Numbered from the stretch's first letter, positions 1 through 8,710 are shown. The stretch is 45,493 nucleotides of DNA from Planctomycetota bacterium (GCA_016873095.1 VGYC01000038.1:1-45493); one strand, 5' to 3'. Numbers and translations: made by a program. Notes: generated by a model from the letters alone, not told the origin.

Positions 1-218
1 CCAACAATGCCGCCGAGCAAGCGCTGCGGCACGCGGTCATCTGGCGGAAGCTCTCGTTCGGCACGCAATCAGCGTCCGGCAGTCAGTTCGTCGAGCGACT
101 GCTGACTGTCATCGAAACCTGCCGCCGCCAATCCTGCAACGTCTTCGACTGGCTTGTCGAGGCAGTCCAAGCCCACCACAATCAACAAAGGGCAATATCT
201 CTATTGCCCGCGCCGTGA
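1..218 (+). CDS. IS66 family transposase, C-terminal end (partial)
   Basis: This reading frame is open from the window edge (first full codon at base 3) to TGA at 216-218 and has no start codon inside the window. The translation begins NNAAEQALRHAVIWRKLSFG, continues through SGSQFVERLLTVIETCRRQ and ends with LLPAP. This is the conserved C-terminal end of IS66-type DDE transposases (the N-N-x-x-E block followed by R-K-x-x-F-G and T-x-x-x-T-C-R). The catalytic core lies to the left of the window. The stop codon overlaps the GTG start of the TadE-like gene, and the non-coding tail and terminal inverted repeat expected after an IS66 transposase gene are not visible. The right end of the element therefore seems lost, and this is probably a remnant fused to the pilus locus. 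Confidence 0.88.
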   Translation, partial: NNAAEQALRHAVIWRKLSFGTQSASGSQFVERLLTVIETCRRQSCNVFDWLVEAVQAHHNQQRAISLLPAP

Positions 219-646
219 ACCAATACGCCGTTGTCTTACCGCTGCTGGTCGTCTTGCTAATCGGCATCTGGGAAGTCGGCCGCATCGTGGAAGTGCAGCA
301 ACTTCTGACCAATGCCGTGCGCGAGGGTGGCCGGCAGGCGTCAACCGGCGTCAAGACCACATCAGAAGTCAAGGATGCGGTCGTACGCTACCTGCAAGTC
401 AACGGCATCACTTCGGTTTCCGCCTCGGATGTGACCGTCACCCACATCACCAGCAGCGCCCGCTCCGACCCGACGGCGGCCAACCAGCTGGATCAGTTTC
501 GCGTCACGGTGACCATTCCCTTCAGCAGCGTGCGCTGGGTGATCCTGAATCAGATCACCAGCGCCTCGACGCTGTCGGCGTCAGCGGACTGGTATTCGAT
601 GCGCGATATTCCCATTACCGTCAATGCGTCGATTCCGCTGCAATGA
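215..646 (+). CDS. TadE-like pilus assembly protein, N-terminus probably truncated
   Basis: This 143-residue protein has one hydrophobic segment near its N-terminus (AVVLPLLVVLLIGIWEVGR) followed by QQLLTNAVREGGRQAS, the signature of TadE/TadE-like pseudopilins of the Flp/Tad secretion system. These proteins sit in the inner membrane and help assemble Flp pili. Family members normally begin with a basic stretch and an R-G-x-x-x-V-E motif before the hydrophobic segment. Here that part is missing, and the frame upstream runs into the IS66 transposase end without an obvious ribosome binding site. GTG at 215 is only the first available start. It is followed at 664 by a second, complete TadE-like gene. 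The family call is good; whether the gene is still expressed is doubtful. Confidence 0.75.
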   Translation: MNQYAVVLPLLVVLLIGIWEVGRIVEVQQLLTNAVREGGRQASTGVKTTSEVKDAVVRYLQVNGITSVSASDVTVTHITSSARSDPTAANQLDQFRVTVTIPFSSVRWVILNQITSASTLSASADWYSMRDIPITVNASIPLQ

Positions 647-663
647 CGCTGAGAGGTGCAGCG

Positions 664-1107
664 ATGCTGAAACCAGGAGCAGGGTCCAGACGTGGCGCAC
701 ACGCGGTGGAATTCGCGTTCGTGGCCTCGATTTTCCTGATGTTCGTGTTCGGCGTCCTGGAATATGGGCGGCTGGTCTTCACCCGGCAAGTGGTGATCAA
801 TGCGGCCCGTGAAGGCGCCCGCTACGCGGTCGTCAACATCACCGATGCCACGATCGTGACCGACACCCAGAACTACGTCAAGACGATGATGGCCGGCCAG
901 ACCAGCATGGTCACCAACTACAACTGCCAGGTGTACATGGCCGACAACACCGGCAAGAACATCGGCGCCGCCGGCAACGCTGCCTTCGGCCAGTACGTGG
1001 CCGTCCAGATCGACTGCGACTACAGCTCGCTGCTACCCTCCTTCTTGCTGATGAATCAGACCTTCAAGCTCAACAGCAAGGCGATGATGTTCAGCGAGGC
1101 GAACTGA
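664..1107 (+). CDS. TadE-like pilus assembly protein
   Basis: This 147-residue protein starts with basic residues and RRGAHAVEFAFVASIFLMFV, the R-G-x-x-x-V-E-F motif plus hydrophobic helix of TadE-type pseudopilins. It continues with VFTRQVVINAAREGARYAVV. A ribosome binding site GAGAGG lies seven bases before ATG 664. An alternative in-frame ATG at 643 overlaps the stop of the previous gene (ATGA), which would allow translational coupling. The protein is expected in the inner membrane as part of the Flp/Tad pilus apparatus. It is the intact counterpart of the truncated copy just upstream, and the TadG-like locus follows after 37 bases, so the three form one operon. Confidence 0.85.
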   Translation: MLKPGAGSRRGAHAVEFAFVASIFLMFVFGVLEYGRLVFTRQVVINAAREGARYAVVNITDATIVTDTQNYVKTMMAGQTSMVTNYNCQVYMADNTGKNIGAAGNAAFGQYVAVQIDCDYSSLLPSFLLMNQTFKLNSKAMMFSEAN

Positions 1108-1144
1108 CAAGACCGGATGCAAACGCGACAGAGAGAGATTCAGC

Positions 1145-3067
1145 ATGTGCATGCAGCAGCGGAAAGGTCGTCGGCGCGGCGCCATTGTGCCGATGGTGGC
1201 GATAGGCTTGATTGGCATCGTCGGACTGACGGCGCTGGCAATCGACATCGGCATGATTGCCGTGGCGCGCAGCCAGTGTCAGAACGCCGCCGACACGGCC
1301 GCCACGGCGGGTTGCCGGACCATCAATGGTAATGTGGTCGGCAACTACAATTTCCCTGCCATGCCGGCACAGGCCATTGCCGCCGCGACTGCCAACAGGG
1401 TCCTGGGCCAGCCCGTCCAGGGAAGCACTTCGTCGTACGCCAGCAGCGGCGGAGGCCAGTCCTTCTCATCCGGCCAGGTCACCATCGATTCGGGCATCTA
1501 CTACTACGTCTACGACGACAACAACCCCAAGAACGAAGGCTTCAAGCTGCAGATTCCCAGGACCGATACCTCCGAGCCCTACAGCGCCGTGCGCGCGACC
1601 GTGAGCAACTCCAGCGGCCTGGCCTTTGCCCGGGTCTTTGGGTCGACGACTTTCAGCACCAGCGCCACCGCCGTCTCCGTGCACCGGCCTCGAGATGTCG
1701 TCATCGTCATGGACCTGTCCGGCTCGATGCGCTTTCAGAGCCTCCCCGGGATCAACGTCAACTCGGGCACGGCCAATCCATCTTCCTCCAGCCGGCCGCG
1801 CACCGTCTCCATGAACCCGGAGAGCGTGTTTCCGACTTTTGGACATTACTCGGATACGAGCGCCGCCGCTCTGTCCGGCAGCACCAGCTACTCCACCGGC
1901 GCGGAAATGGTCGATCCAGGCAACATCTCGACGACCACGAATTCCGGTTCGCCGATCATCGCGGACTTCTATCAAAACGCAGCAGGCGTGGCGCCGGGTT
2001 CGGGCAACGTCGCCTTCGCGCGCGCCGCCGACAGCCAGGCCTCGACGCCCGGCGGCGACAACTACCTGAAAGCGAGCAACAATACCGGCGCCGCCTTCGG
2101 CAAGACCGCCACCGACATCGTCACCGGCACCGACAAGGACCTGAAGTTCGAGCGCAACGGCTACGCGGAATACGGCACCTCCTACAAGGGCTACACGGAA
2201 GGCCCAGGCTACTGGGGAAAGACTTTTTTCATCTGGCCCCCCGATCCGCGCGGCTCGACCCTCGATCCGAACAACGCCGCCAACCATGCCAACAACGGCG
2301 CCAGCGACTGGCGGCAGCGCTTCTTCTTCAAGTTCAACACCAGCACCAGCACGCTTGGCTGGCTGGATCACACCAGTCTGCTGTTCGACAGCGGCGGCGC
2401 GCCTGCCACGAACAGCAATCTCACGCCCACGCCTATCATTCGCCTGCCCAACACCACCAGGAGCATCACCGAGAACGGCGCCAGCGTCAACTACCGTTAC
2501 CGCATCAACTATGCCGCCATCCTGCACTGGCTGAGGAACCAGAATCCCAGGCCGTTCCCGACGCAGTTGCGGGCCGGCCGCATCCAGGTACTACGACGCC
2601 ATCCCTGATCCCAGCGATACGACCCTCAACAATCGCTGGTGGACGACGGCCACGCTCAGCAACATCAACGAGCGCTTCTGGAAGGACTACATCGATTTCG
2701 TCCTCGGTCTGCAGGGAACCGGCGCCGGCACGTACACGAACACAAATACCGATCCGAAAGGCAACAATCTCGGCAACGTGCCGCTTTCGGCGCTGATCGG
2801 CAACGGCGACTACTACTCGTGGGGCACCGTGCAAGTGTCGGCCAAGCCGGATCGTTTTGGCAGCGCCCTCGTCAACAAGAGCGGCGGCTACGCCAAGGAC
2901 ACGACCACGATCAACGTCAATTCGGTGTCCGGCTTCTCGCTACCCAGGACCGGCTCCTTTGTTCGTTTCGCCGGCCACAACCACATGCCGTACAAGGTCG
3001 TCAACTCCACCAGCACCAGCATCACGCTCGACACCGGCCTGACCACGGCGGTCGCGCATGGCGCTGG
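1145..3067 (+). pseudogene. TadG-like protein with von Willebrand A domain, frameshifted
   Basis: The N-terminus has basic residues, RRRGAIVPMVAIGLIGIVGL and a membrane helix, then SQCQNAADTAATAG, as in TadG-like proteins. A VWA start follows with the metal-site motif D-L-S-G-S about residue 190 (VVIVMDLSGSMRF) and the segment YWGKTFFIWPPDPRG typical of the planctomycete family. The frame opened at 1145 stops at 2608, but homologous-looking protein continues in another frame from about 2589 (YYDAIPDPSDTTLNNRWW), so one extra base around 2587-2588 breaks it. That frame fails again near the G-run at 3064-3068. The later VWA motifs are absent, so the domain is incomplete. Either this is a decayed gene or there are two compensating indels; see the following entry. 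Confidence 0.7.
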
Positions 3068-3967
3068 GGGAGCGGTCGTGTCACGGTGTTTGCGCGTGCG
3101 GTTGCCAAGGGCCGGTGGGGCGGCAGCGGCAACGGCATTATCGTGCTGGACCCGGTGGCGCAGAACGCGCTCGATTCCAACGGCAGCGGTTCTGGCACCG
3201 TGACCGGCGGCGCAAGCGTGCTGGTGAACTCAAAGCATGCCTCGTCCGCGGCCCGGACCAGCGGCGGCGGCTCACTCACGGCGCCGCGGTTTCAGGTCAC
3301 CGGCGGCACTGTCGGTACGTGTAACGGCGTCGTGGAAACCGGCGTCCCACCCACTCCCGATCCCCTTGCCTACTTGCCGCTTCCCAGCGTGCCTCCCGAC
3401 GGCAAGATGACGCAGACCGGCATCGGCAACGGCAACAAACGCTACGTGCTTTCACCCGGCCGCTACCGCAATCTGCCAAACTTCAACGTCGGCGACGAGG
3501 TGGTCCTGAGGCAAGCCAGCGCCGGCAATGACGGCATCTTCTTCATCGACGGCGGCGGCTTCACGTCCACCGGCGCCAACATCACCATGGACCCCACCAC
3601 CAGCGGCGGCGTCATGATCTACAACAATCCTGCCAACGCCTCGAGTTCGCAGGGCATCAACATTTCCGGCAATGCGGCCGGCACCGTCAATCTTAGCGCC
3701 CTGACCAGCGGCACCTACGCTGGCCTGCTGTTCTTTCAAAACCGGGTGGCCGGACAAAGCATGTCCGTTTCCGGCAATGGCAGCTTCACCCTCAAGGGCA
3801 CGTTCTATCTCGCCAAGGCACTGCTGCAGGTGACGGGCAACGGCACCGCCACCATTGGTTCGCAGTACATCAGCCGCTTTCTCAGCATGGGTGGCGGCGG
3901 CGCCGTCACCATCGACTACACCGACGACGGAACCGCCCGGACCCGGGTCATCTCGCTGGTCGAATAG
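3068..3967 (+). pseudogene. C-terminal part of a second Tad/pilus-type surface protein, fused out of frame
   Basis: Downstream of the G-run at 3064-3068 the coding signal moves to the frame ending at TAA/TAG 3965-3967. The translation contains RWGGSGNGIIVLDPVAQNAL, VPPTPDPLAYLPLPS, NDGIFFIDGGGFTSTG, GVMIYNNP and TYAGLLFFQNR, then repeated glycine/asparagine turns (GNGSFTLKGTFY, GNGTATIGSQYI). This resembles the C-terminal beta-rich region of another exported planctomycete protein with a TadG-type N-terminus, which is absent here. There is no convincing start of its own. Adding one G to the run would join this piece to the VWA piece, and removing one base at 2588 would join the first two, giving about 940 residues. 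Fusion by deletion or assembly error are both possible. Confidence 0.55.
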
Positions 3968-3975
3968 TGCGTGCG

Positions 3976-4410
3976 TCAATGCTCCGGCAACAATTCGATG
4001 GCCAGGAGCGTCACGAGCTGGGCGCTGAAGAGCCGCAGGTGAACGCCTTCCAGTGCATAGGCGATGAAGATCTCGTCGGCGACGAGAAACGCTCCCCACA
4101 AGAGCAGCGATGTCGTGAACGCGGCATACAGGACCGTGCGTCCCGTTCCCCGGCCACGCAAGGCGCAGTACGCCCGCCAGAACAGCACGACGGCAATCCC
4201 TTCCCAGAGAATGACGCCGGCGAACAACACGCCGTTCACCAGGTCAGGCGTCCCGTAGCGAGCTGTTGTGTCCCTGATGAATTGCCAGTTGCCCGAGGCA
4301 AAAGCCCAGGACTCGTCCAGGACGCCCAGCTCCTTGCCGGTGTCCGCCAGGTTGCCGAGAAAGACGGCGCTCAGCCAGATTGCCCAGAAAAGCAGCAAGG
4401 CTCGCTTCAA
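3976..4410 (-). CDS. hypothetical small integral membrane protein
   Basis: This 144-residue protein is rich in hydrophobic segments: ALLLFWAIWLSAVFLG at the start, LVNGVLFAGVILWEGIAVVLF in the middle, VLYAAFTTSLLLWGAFLVAD, and LVTLLAIELL at the end, so about four membrane helices. I do not recognise a named family. The only start in this frame is TTG at 4410, with no clear ribosome binding site. Just upstream lies a run of eight A (4409-4416, T on the coding strand), and an ATG-started frame from 4459 (MVNASGENDN) would join the protein after a one-base slip in that run. The true start is therefore uncertain. It converges with the Tad locus (9 bases apart). Confidence 0.6.
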   Translation of the reverse strand: MKRALLLFWAIWLSAVFLGNLADTGKELGVLDESWAFASGNWQFIRDTTARYGTPDLVNGVLFAGVILWEGIAVVLFWRAYCALRGRGTGRTVLYAAFTTSLLLWGAFLVADEIFIAYALEGVHLRLFSAQLVTLLAIELLPEH

Positions 4411-4482
4411 AAAAAAGCACGCGGACCACGTTATCGTTCTCCCCGCTTGCGTTCACCATCGAGCAGCGGTTATTTTATCGAG

Positions 4483-4758
4483 ATGGGAAAAACGCAGCGC
4501 CAGCCTGAGCCAGCCGGCGACGAGTGGTTCGCCTACATGCTGCGGTGCGGCGACGGCACGCTCTACACCGGCATTACCAGGGACGTGAGCCGTCGTTGCC
4601 GGCAGCACAATTCCGGAACCGCCTCACGGTACACGCGTAGCCGAAGGCCGGTCGTGCTGGTGTATCAGGAATCCCTCACCAGCCGAAGCCTGGCCTTGAA
4701 GCGCGAGGCAGCTATCAAGGCCATGTCACGGCGACAGAAGCTGGGCCTGTTCCGTTGA
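4483..4758 (+). CDS. GIY-YIG nuclease family protein
   Basis: This 91-residue protein has a single small GIY-YIG domain: FAYMLRCGDGTLYTGITRDV (the two beta strands with Y-M-L and Y-T-G-I-T), then a conserved arginine and RQHNSGTASRYTRSRRPVVLVY, and EAAIKAMSRRQKLGL. This matches the UPF0213/YhbQ-type single-domain family, whose members are small putative nucleases of poorly known role. ATG 4483 was chosen because the domain follows about 15 residues later. The same frame stays open far upstream without family similarity. It is transcribed divergently from the membrane protein before it and precedes the exported alpha-toroid gene by 25 bases. Confidence 0.85.
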   Translation: MGKTQRQPEPAGDEWFAYMLRCGDGTLYTGITRDVSRRCRQHNSGTASRYTRSRRPVVLVYQESLTSRSLALKREAAIKAMSRRQKLGLFR

Positions 4759-4783
4759 CGGGACGCCGGCGGAGGCTGAACAC

Positions 4784-5770
4784 ATGCGCATGCTTGTCAC
4801 GCTCGTCATGGCCGGTTGCCCGTCGGTGGCGCTGGCCCAGGCGGCGCAACCGAAACAGGATGCAGTCGAGGCCGCAATCGAGCGCGGTCTCGGCTTCCTG
4901 GTCAAGGACGCGCTGGCCTGGAAAGCCACACACAAGTGCGTGTCCTGTCAACATGCCGCCCTGGTCATCTGGTCGATGCGCGAGGCCAGGCAGCGCGGCC
5001 ATGCCGTCGATGACCCGGTGCTCGCCGAGTTGACGAAGTGGGTCGCCGAATCGGGCGACGGCAAGACCAGCGTGCCGCGGCCCAAGGGCCTGCCAAAGGC
5101 ACTGAACGCAAAGGCCGTCTGGTTTGCCCTCGTACTGGCGGCCGATCCCAAGCCGGATGCCGCCGTGCACAAGAGCTTGACCGCGCTGTGGAACACGGTG
5201 AAGAGCGACCAGGCCGAGAAGGGCAACTGGGTGTCCTGGCCCGAGACTCGACCGCCGATCTTCGGCAATTCAGATGACAGCATGACCGCCCTGGCGACGC
5301 TGGCGCTTCTGCCCGCGGTGGCGACCGGGCTCGATGGAGCGAAGGCGGCGCGTGACAAGGGCGTGCGCTGGCTCACCGAAACCAGGACTGACGACGATCC
5401 TCAGTCGATCGCCATGCGCCTGGTTCTCTGGAAGCGCCTCGGACGCCCCGCCAAGGAATGGGAGCCGCTGGCCCGGCGGATCAAGGAACGGCAAAACGCC
5501 GACGGCGGTTGGAGCCAGGCCAAGAACATGGCCAGCGACGCCTGGGCAAGCGGGCAGGCACTGTATGCGCTGGCTCACGCCGGCAGCAGCGCCAGGGACC
5601 CGGCCGTCGCGCGCGGCCAGGCCTTCCTCGTCAAGACTCAGCGTGCCAACGGCTCCTGGCCAATGACATCGCGACCGACCAAACCCGGCGACACCGGCTC
5701 CCCGGGGCTGATCCCCATTACCGGCGCCGGCAGCGCCTGGGGTGTTCTGGGACTTGTACGCAGTCGCTGA
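4784..5770 (+). CDS. exported prenyltransferase/squalene-oxidase-repeat-like alpha-toroid protein
   Basis: This 328-residue protein begins with a signal peptide (MRMLVTLVMAGCPSVALAQA). The rest is mainly alpha-helical with repeats like those of terpene cyclase/prenyltransferase toroids: AIERGLGFLVKD, GVRWLTETRTDDDPQS, RIKERQNADGGWSQ, DAWASGQALYALAHAG and GQAFLVKTQRANGSWPM. The N-x-D-G-G-W and Q-x-x-x-G-S-W motifs are the QW-type repeats. CVSCQH near residue 49 is not a CXXCH haem site. Planctomycetes have many such exported toroid proteins of unknown role; an enzymatic cyclase activity is not supported because the D-x-D-D acid motif is not seen. A GGAGG ribosome binding site lies eight bases before ATG 4784. 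Confidence 0.75.
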   Translation: MRMLVTLVMAGCPSVALAQAAQPKQDAVEAAIERGLGFLVKDALAWKATHKCVSCQHAALVIWSMREARQRGHAVDDPVLAELTKWVAESGDGKTSVPRPKGLPKALNAKAVWFALVLAADPKPDAAVHKSLTALWNTVKSDQAEKGNWVSWPETRPPIFGNSDDSMTALATLALLPAVATGLDGAKAARDKGVRWLTETRTDDDPQSIAMRLVLWKRLGRPAKEWEPLARRIKERQNADGGWSQAKNMASDAWASGQALYALAHAGSSARDPAVARGQAFLVKTQRANGSWPMTSRPTKPGDTGSPGLIPITGAGSAWGVLGLVRSR

Positions 5771-5807
5771 TCATCTGCAACGTGAGATATCCTTCGGTAG
5801 CAGCGGC

Positions 5808-6626
5808 ATGAGTGAGCATTCCTCGATCGAATGGACCGACGCAACCTGGAATCCGGTGCGCGGCTGCACCAAGATCAGCCCCGGATGCGCGCATTGCTAC
5901 GCAGAGACGTTCGCCGAGCGCTTTCGCGGCGTGGCCGGCCACCCGTACGAGCGCGGCTTCGACCTGCGCCTCGTGCCCGACAAGCTTGCCGAACCGCTGC
6001 GCTGGGCCGGCGCCCGTATGATTTTTGTCAACAGCATGAGCGACCTTTTCCACGAAAACGTGCCCGACGACTACATCCTCGACATCGCCCGCGTCATGCA
6101 ACTGGCCGGCTGGCACACGTTTCAGGTCTTGACCAAGCGTTCCGAACGGCTGCGCGATCTGCTGCGCGGCCGGCTGCGCTTTGCCGCCGAGTTGCCACAT
6201 ATCTGGTGGGGCGTCAGCGTCGAGAATCGACGCCACGGCCTGCCGCGCCTGGAGCACCTGCGGAGCGCCCCGGCCGCCGTGCGCTTCCTTTCCGTCGAAC
6301 CACTGCTCGAAGACCTCGGCACGCTCGATCTTGCAGGAATCCACTGGGTGATCGTCGGCGGCGAGAGCGGTCCCGGCGCCCGCGTGCTGCAGCCCGAATG
6401 GGTGTTCAGCGTCCGCGATCAGTGCCAGGCCGCCGGCATTCCCTTCTTTTTCAAGCAGTGGGGCGGCCGGCGCAAGAAGGCAGCCGGCCGGACACTTGCC
6501 GGCAGGACTCACGATGAGCTTCCCCAGCGCGACGCCGGCCGGATGCCGTCGGCGCCTCCGGCCAAGATTCGCCTGGCGATGATCGACGCCTTTCAGCCGA
6601 GTCACTGTCATGAAACGGCTACGTGA
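5808..6626 (+). CDS. DUF5131 (phage Gp37/Gp68 family) protein
   Basis: This 272-residue protein opens with SSIEWTDATWNPVRGCTKIS and PGCAHCYAETFAERF, giving the three-cysteine signature C-x6-C-x2-C of the Gp37/Gp68 (DUF5131) family. Further family blocks are IFVNSMSDLFHENVPDDYI, TFQVLTKRSERL, WWGVSVENRRHGLPRLEHL, RFLSVEPLLEDLG, HWVIVGGESGPGARV and PFFFKQWGGR. The three cysteines suggest a metal or Fe-S site, and family members have been proposed to resemble radical SAM proteins. Elsewhere they are often found beside a TcmP partner gene, which is absent here. The gene ends immediately against the stop of the convergent sugar dehydrogenase-like gene. Confidence 0.9.
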   Translation: MSEHSSIEWTDATWNPVRGCTKISPGCAHCYAETFAERFRGVAGHPYERGFDLRLVPDKLAEPLRWAGARMIFVNSMSDLFHENVPDDYILDIARVMQLAGWHTFQVLTKRSERLRDLLRGRLRFAAELPHIWWGVSVENRRHGLPRLEHLRSAPAAVRFLSVEPLLEDLGTLDLAGIHWVIVGGESGPGARVLQPEWVFSVRDQCQAAGIPFFFKQWGGRRKKAAGRTLAGRTHDELPQRDAGRMPSAPPAKIRLAMIDAFQPSHCHETAT

Positions 6627-8651
6627 TCATTTCGCCGCGCGGAACTCCAGGATGCCACGCCCGGACGCCGTCGTCGTCAGGAAATACACCTCGCCGTCCT
6701 CGTCCTCGCCGAAAGACAGGACGGGCACGCCTGGATCGGGGATGGGCCGGTTGGCGACGACGCGCTGCTTGCCTTCATCGTAGCGCAGGGCCCAGATCTT
6801 GCCCGTGATGTAGTCGGCGTACAGGTACGAGCCCTGGAGTTCCCGGAGGCGCTTGCCGCGATAGACCGGACCGCCGGTGATGGACTTGCCGATATCGTGA
6901 TGGTACTCCCAGATCGGGTCGATCAGGTCCTTGCGCGGCCCGACGCCGCGCGCACCGAACGGATGCAGACCCTCGCGGATGCTCCAGCCGTAGTTGCCCC
7001 CCCTGGTGATGATGTTGATCTCCTCGTAGAGGTTTTGCCCCACGTCCGCGGCCCACAGCTTGCCGGTCTTGCGGTCGAAGGCCATCCGCCAGACGTTGCG
7101 CAGTCCGTAAGCCCAGGTTTCGGGAAGCGCGCCGGCCTTGCCCACGAACGGATTATCCTCTGGCACGGCGTACATCTTGCCTGACGACTTGCGGTCCACA
7201 TCGATGCGCAGGATCTTGCCGAGCGGCGTCTTGAGGTTTTGCCCGACGTTGTGCGGGTCGTTGGCCGCGCCGCCGTCGCCCAGTGCAACGTACAGAAAAC
7301 CGTCGGGCCCGAAGCAGATGGTGCCGCCGTCGTGATTCCAGTAAGGACGGCGGACCGTCAGTAACACCTCCTCCGATTTCGGGTCGGCCTTGCTGGGATC
7401 ATCTTTGCTGACCTTGAAGCGCGACAGCACATTGGTCATCGGTGCTGCGCGCGTGGTATAGAACGCGAAGAACTGCCCGTTGCTGGCGTATCGCGGATGA
7501 AAGGCCAGGCCCAGGAAGCCTTCCTCGTTCTGCTTGTCGGAATAGACCACGCGCTTCTGGATGTCGAGAAAGATGTCGGTCTTTTTTGCCCCGGGACCGC
7601 CGGGGAATACGTGGACCACGCCGTGCTGCGTGGCGACGAACACGCGCTTCGAGCCGTCGCCGGCGTGCGTCAGCACCAGCGGCCGATGCGTGTTGACCTT
7701 GCCGTCGTCCGTCTCTCCCTTCCAGCCGGTCCACGTCAGGTCGGGAAACGCGACGGCTGTTTTCAGCTGCAACGGCGTCTCATCAATGTCATGTCCTGGG
7801 ACGCGGACGGGCACGGCGGTGAGCGTACCGGCCTTCATTTCCGGAACCAGAATCGACTTGCCGGTCGGTGCCAGGCAGATGTCGGCCGCCGACTCGAAGC
7901 CGGACGCCAGCAGCACCGGCTTCTGGCCGGGACGCGGGATGACGAACAGCTTGCCGTTCTTCCAGTCGCTGATGAACAGCCGGCCGTGCATGTCCCAGGC
8001 AAGCCCGTCGCCGCCGCCGAAACCGCCTGCGACCCTGGTGGCCGTCCCGTCGCCGATGCGGATGCGCTGCAGTTCGCCCGTGCCGAAATCCACCATGAGC
8101 AGGTGCGACTTGCCGTCCATGACCAGTCCGTTGGGCGTATGCAGCTGCGCTTGCTGCCGCTTGCCATGCGCCACCACGGTGATCTTGCCCTTCTGCGGCA
8201 CGCGAAAGAGTGCGCCGGCGCCGCCCTTGAGATCGCCCGAATCCGAAACATAGAGCGTCCCCTCCTCATCGACAGCGATGTCGTTGAGGAACGACGGGGC
8301 CCAGGGAAAATCGCGCTCGCCGCGAAACACCTCGGCCTTGCCCTTGGCGTCGATCCGCCAGATACGCTTGTTGTCGGTCACGAACAGCCATTGCACCCAG
8401 AAAACCATGCCCTTGGGATCGTCCAGTCCGGTGACGAACGGCACGGCCTTGTCCTTGACGAGGACAAGCACGCGGCCATCGCCATCCTTGCCGAACTCGC
8501 CGATCTCGGTGCTGTAGATGCGGCGATCGCCACCGACGGCCACCGACTCCGGATTCTTCAAGCCGGTGACCAGTGGCCTGGGTCGCTGTTCATCAGCCCG
8601 CGCGACGGGAATGCACAGAGCCAGCGAGGCAATGCAAACGATACGCAGCAT
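6627..8651 (-). CDS. exported PQQ-dependent sugar dehydrogenase-like protein with two beta-propellers
   Basis: This 674-residue protein has a signal peptide (MLRIVCIASLALCIPVARA). Residues about 25-290 form an NHL/SMP-30-like propeller (GLKNPESVAVGG, GLDDPKGMVFW, FLNDIAVDEEGTLYVSDSG, TPNGLVMDG). Residues about 310-670 form a glucose/sorbosone dehydrogenase (YliI/Asd-like) propeller with EEGFLGLAFHPRYASNGQFF, WNHDGGTICFGPDGFLYVALGDGG, PLGKILRIDVD, AYGLRNVWRMAFD, WAADVGQNLYEEINII and GGNYGW. Related enzymes oxidise aldoses in the periplasm with PQQ, but many planctomycete members lack a proven substrate. A strong AAGGAG lies five bases before ATG 8651. The join of the two propellers is unusual compared with E. 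coli YliI, which has only the second. Confidence 0.85.
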   Translation of the reverse strand: MLRIVCIASLALCIPVARADEQRPRPLVTGLKNPESVAVGGDRRIYSTEIGEFGKDGDGRVLVLVKDKAVPFVTGLDDPKGMVFWVQWLFVTDNKRIWRIDAKGKAEVFRGERDFPWAPSFLNDIAVDEEGTLYVSDSGDLKGGAGALFRVPQKGKITVVAHGKRQQAQLHTPNGLVMDGKSHLLMVDFGTGELQRIRIGDGTATRVAGGFGGGDGLAWDMHGRLFISDWKNGKLFVIPRPGQKPVLLASGFESAADICLAPTGKSILVPEMKAGTLTAVPVRVPGHDIDETPLQLKTAVAFPDLTWTGWKGETDDGKVNTHRPLVLTHAGDGSKRVFVATQHGVVHVFPGGPGAKKTDIFLDIQKRVVYSDKQNEEGFLGLAFHPRYASNGQFFAFYTTRAAPMTNVLSRFKVSKDDPSKADPKSEEVLLTVRRPYWNHDGGTICFGPDGFLYVALGDGGAANDPHNVGQNLKTPLGKILRIDVDRKSSGKMYAVPEDNPFVGKAGALPETWAYGLRNVWRMAFDRKTGKLWAADVGQNLYEEINIITRGGNYGWSIREGLHPFGARGVGPRKDLIDPIWEYHHDIGKSITGGPVYRGKRLRELQGSYLYADYITGKIWALRYDEGKQRVVANRPIPDPGVPVLSFGEDEDGEVYFLTTTASGRGILEFRAAK

Positions 8652-8710
8652 GAAGACTCCTTCGCGAGTGATTCACCGGCCTCACGTCGAACGTCGAACA
8701 GGATCAAACC

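Noticed and set aside
1466-2527. Long reverse-strand frame opposite the TadG/VWA locus
   Set aside because: Val/Gly/Ala/Arg-rich with no recognisable domain, and antisense to a clear TadG/VWA sequence.
2589-3067. Programmed ribosomal frameshift or selenocysteine in the TadG locus
   Set aside because: The break at 2588 is a frame change, not a TGA in frame, and no slippery heptamer or following structure stands out. A decayed gene or indels explain it better.
4870-5000. CVSCQH in the exported toroid protein as a haem c site
   Set aside because: The haem motif requires CXXCH with the histidine directly after the second cysteine; here a glutamine intervenes.
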